From Senegalia massiliensis (GTDB lineage Bacteria; Bacillota; Clostridia; Tissierellales; SIT17): 64,000 nt of DNA. The position numbers and the translations under genes were made by a program. The DNA lies in contig NZ_LR130786.1 in NCBI RefSeq assembly GCF_900626135.1, forward strand, positions 186,001 to 250,000. The letters are read 5' to 3'. This document shows positions 63,842 to 64,000 of the stretch, piece by piece. The notes below the pieces were generated by a model. The model was given only the letters and a program-made list of their open reading frames with translations. It was not told the origin of the DNA and made no database searches. How positions within the stretch are numbered: the stretch's first letter is position 1; every line of letters starts with the position of its first letter.

Positions 63842-64000
63842 TTATTTTTCCCTCCATTTATCTATTAATAATTCATAATTACATTAAAATATTAGTATTA
63901 AACTATCTATGTTAAATACTTTATTACATTGTATCTACTATATAAAATTAATTCAACTATTAACTATATCAGTTTTTTTCTAAATACACTTTGATCTATA

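Overview
The window is strongly AT-rich, with gene-dense, mostly minus-strand operons, strong AGGAGG-type ribosome binding sites and many rho-independent terminators. CodY, T-box and L-box RNAs, PreQ1 and Fur sites, a cre-like site, a PurBox, an EFR1-type flavodoxin/ferredoxin, FeoAB, rubredoxin and a Hut pathway point to an anaerobic, amino-acid- and purine-using Firmicute of class Clostridia (Tissierellia/Peptostreptococcaceae-like). Species cannot be told from the sequence. The host very probably decodes UGA as selenocysteine: two reading frames, a FrnE/DsbA-type oxidoreductase and a glutathione peroxidase, have an in-frame UGA exactly at the catalytic Cys/Sec position, and a SECIS-like hairpin follows each.

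Layout. 1-7.0 kb: PepD dipeptidase, MnmA, then a GlnT/GlnL/GlnK glutamine-sensing cluster and a QueT transporter under a PreQ1 riboswitch. 7.0-22.4 kb: CodY, a CAP-domain secreted protein, an MCP with a C-terminal PDC sensor, a DEAD-box helicase, CvfB, rubredoxin, an MBL hydrolase, MscS, the Sec-DsbA protein, two lipoproteins, DegV, a membrane GDPD and an Nramp-like transporter. 22.5-31.4 kb: a catabolic island with two CodA-like amidohydrolases, an FdrA/DUF1116 (AllF/AllG-like) pair with a 56-residue companion, a PucR-type regulator and a permease. 31.5-41.5 kb: EFR1, T-box-controlled proBA, an ABC amino acid importer under a lysine riboswitch, proC, adenine deaminase and a PurBox-controlled NCS2 purine permease. 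41.6-49.8 kb: a PatB/MalY lyase divergent from the Sec-glutathione peroxidase, a small membrane protein, and the histidine operon ftcD-permease-hutH-hutU behind a cre-like site. 50-56 kb: a CcdA-like protein with a CsoR-family repressor and HMA chaperone, an ECF S component, the Fur-controlled feoAB operon and an aldo/keto reductase. 56-64 kb: an accessory zone with an ECF sigma relic, a CPBP protease, an AraC/GyrI regulator next to a TrmO-UvrA fusion, a GNAT, an MBL hydrolase and a CD3324-like protein.

The most unusual observation is the response regulator of the GlnK/GlnL pair. Its frame is complete except for a UGA five residues after the phospho-acceptor Asp. That UGA is followed by a perfect 8-bp hairpin whose loop lies at +18 with G at loop position 2, the same geometry as in the two convincing selenoproteins of this window. 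It may be a selenocysteine-containing response regulator; the main alternative is a recent GGA-to-TGA nonsense mutation. Second is the fusion of two degenerate TrmO/TsaA-like modules to a UvrA-type ABC ATPase. Third is the FdrA/DUF1116/CodA-like island, whose substrate is unknown.
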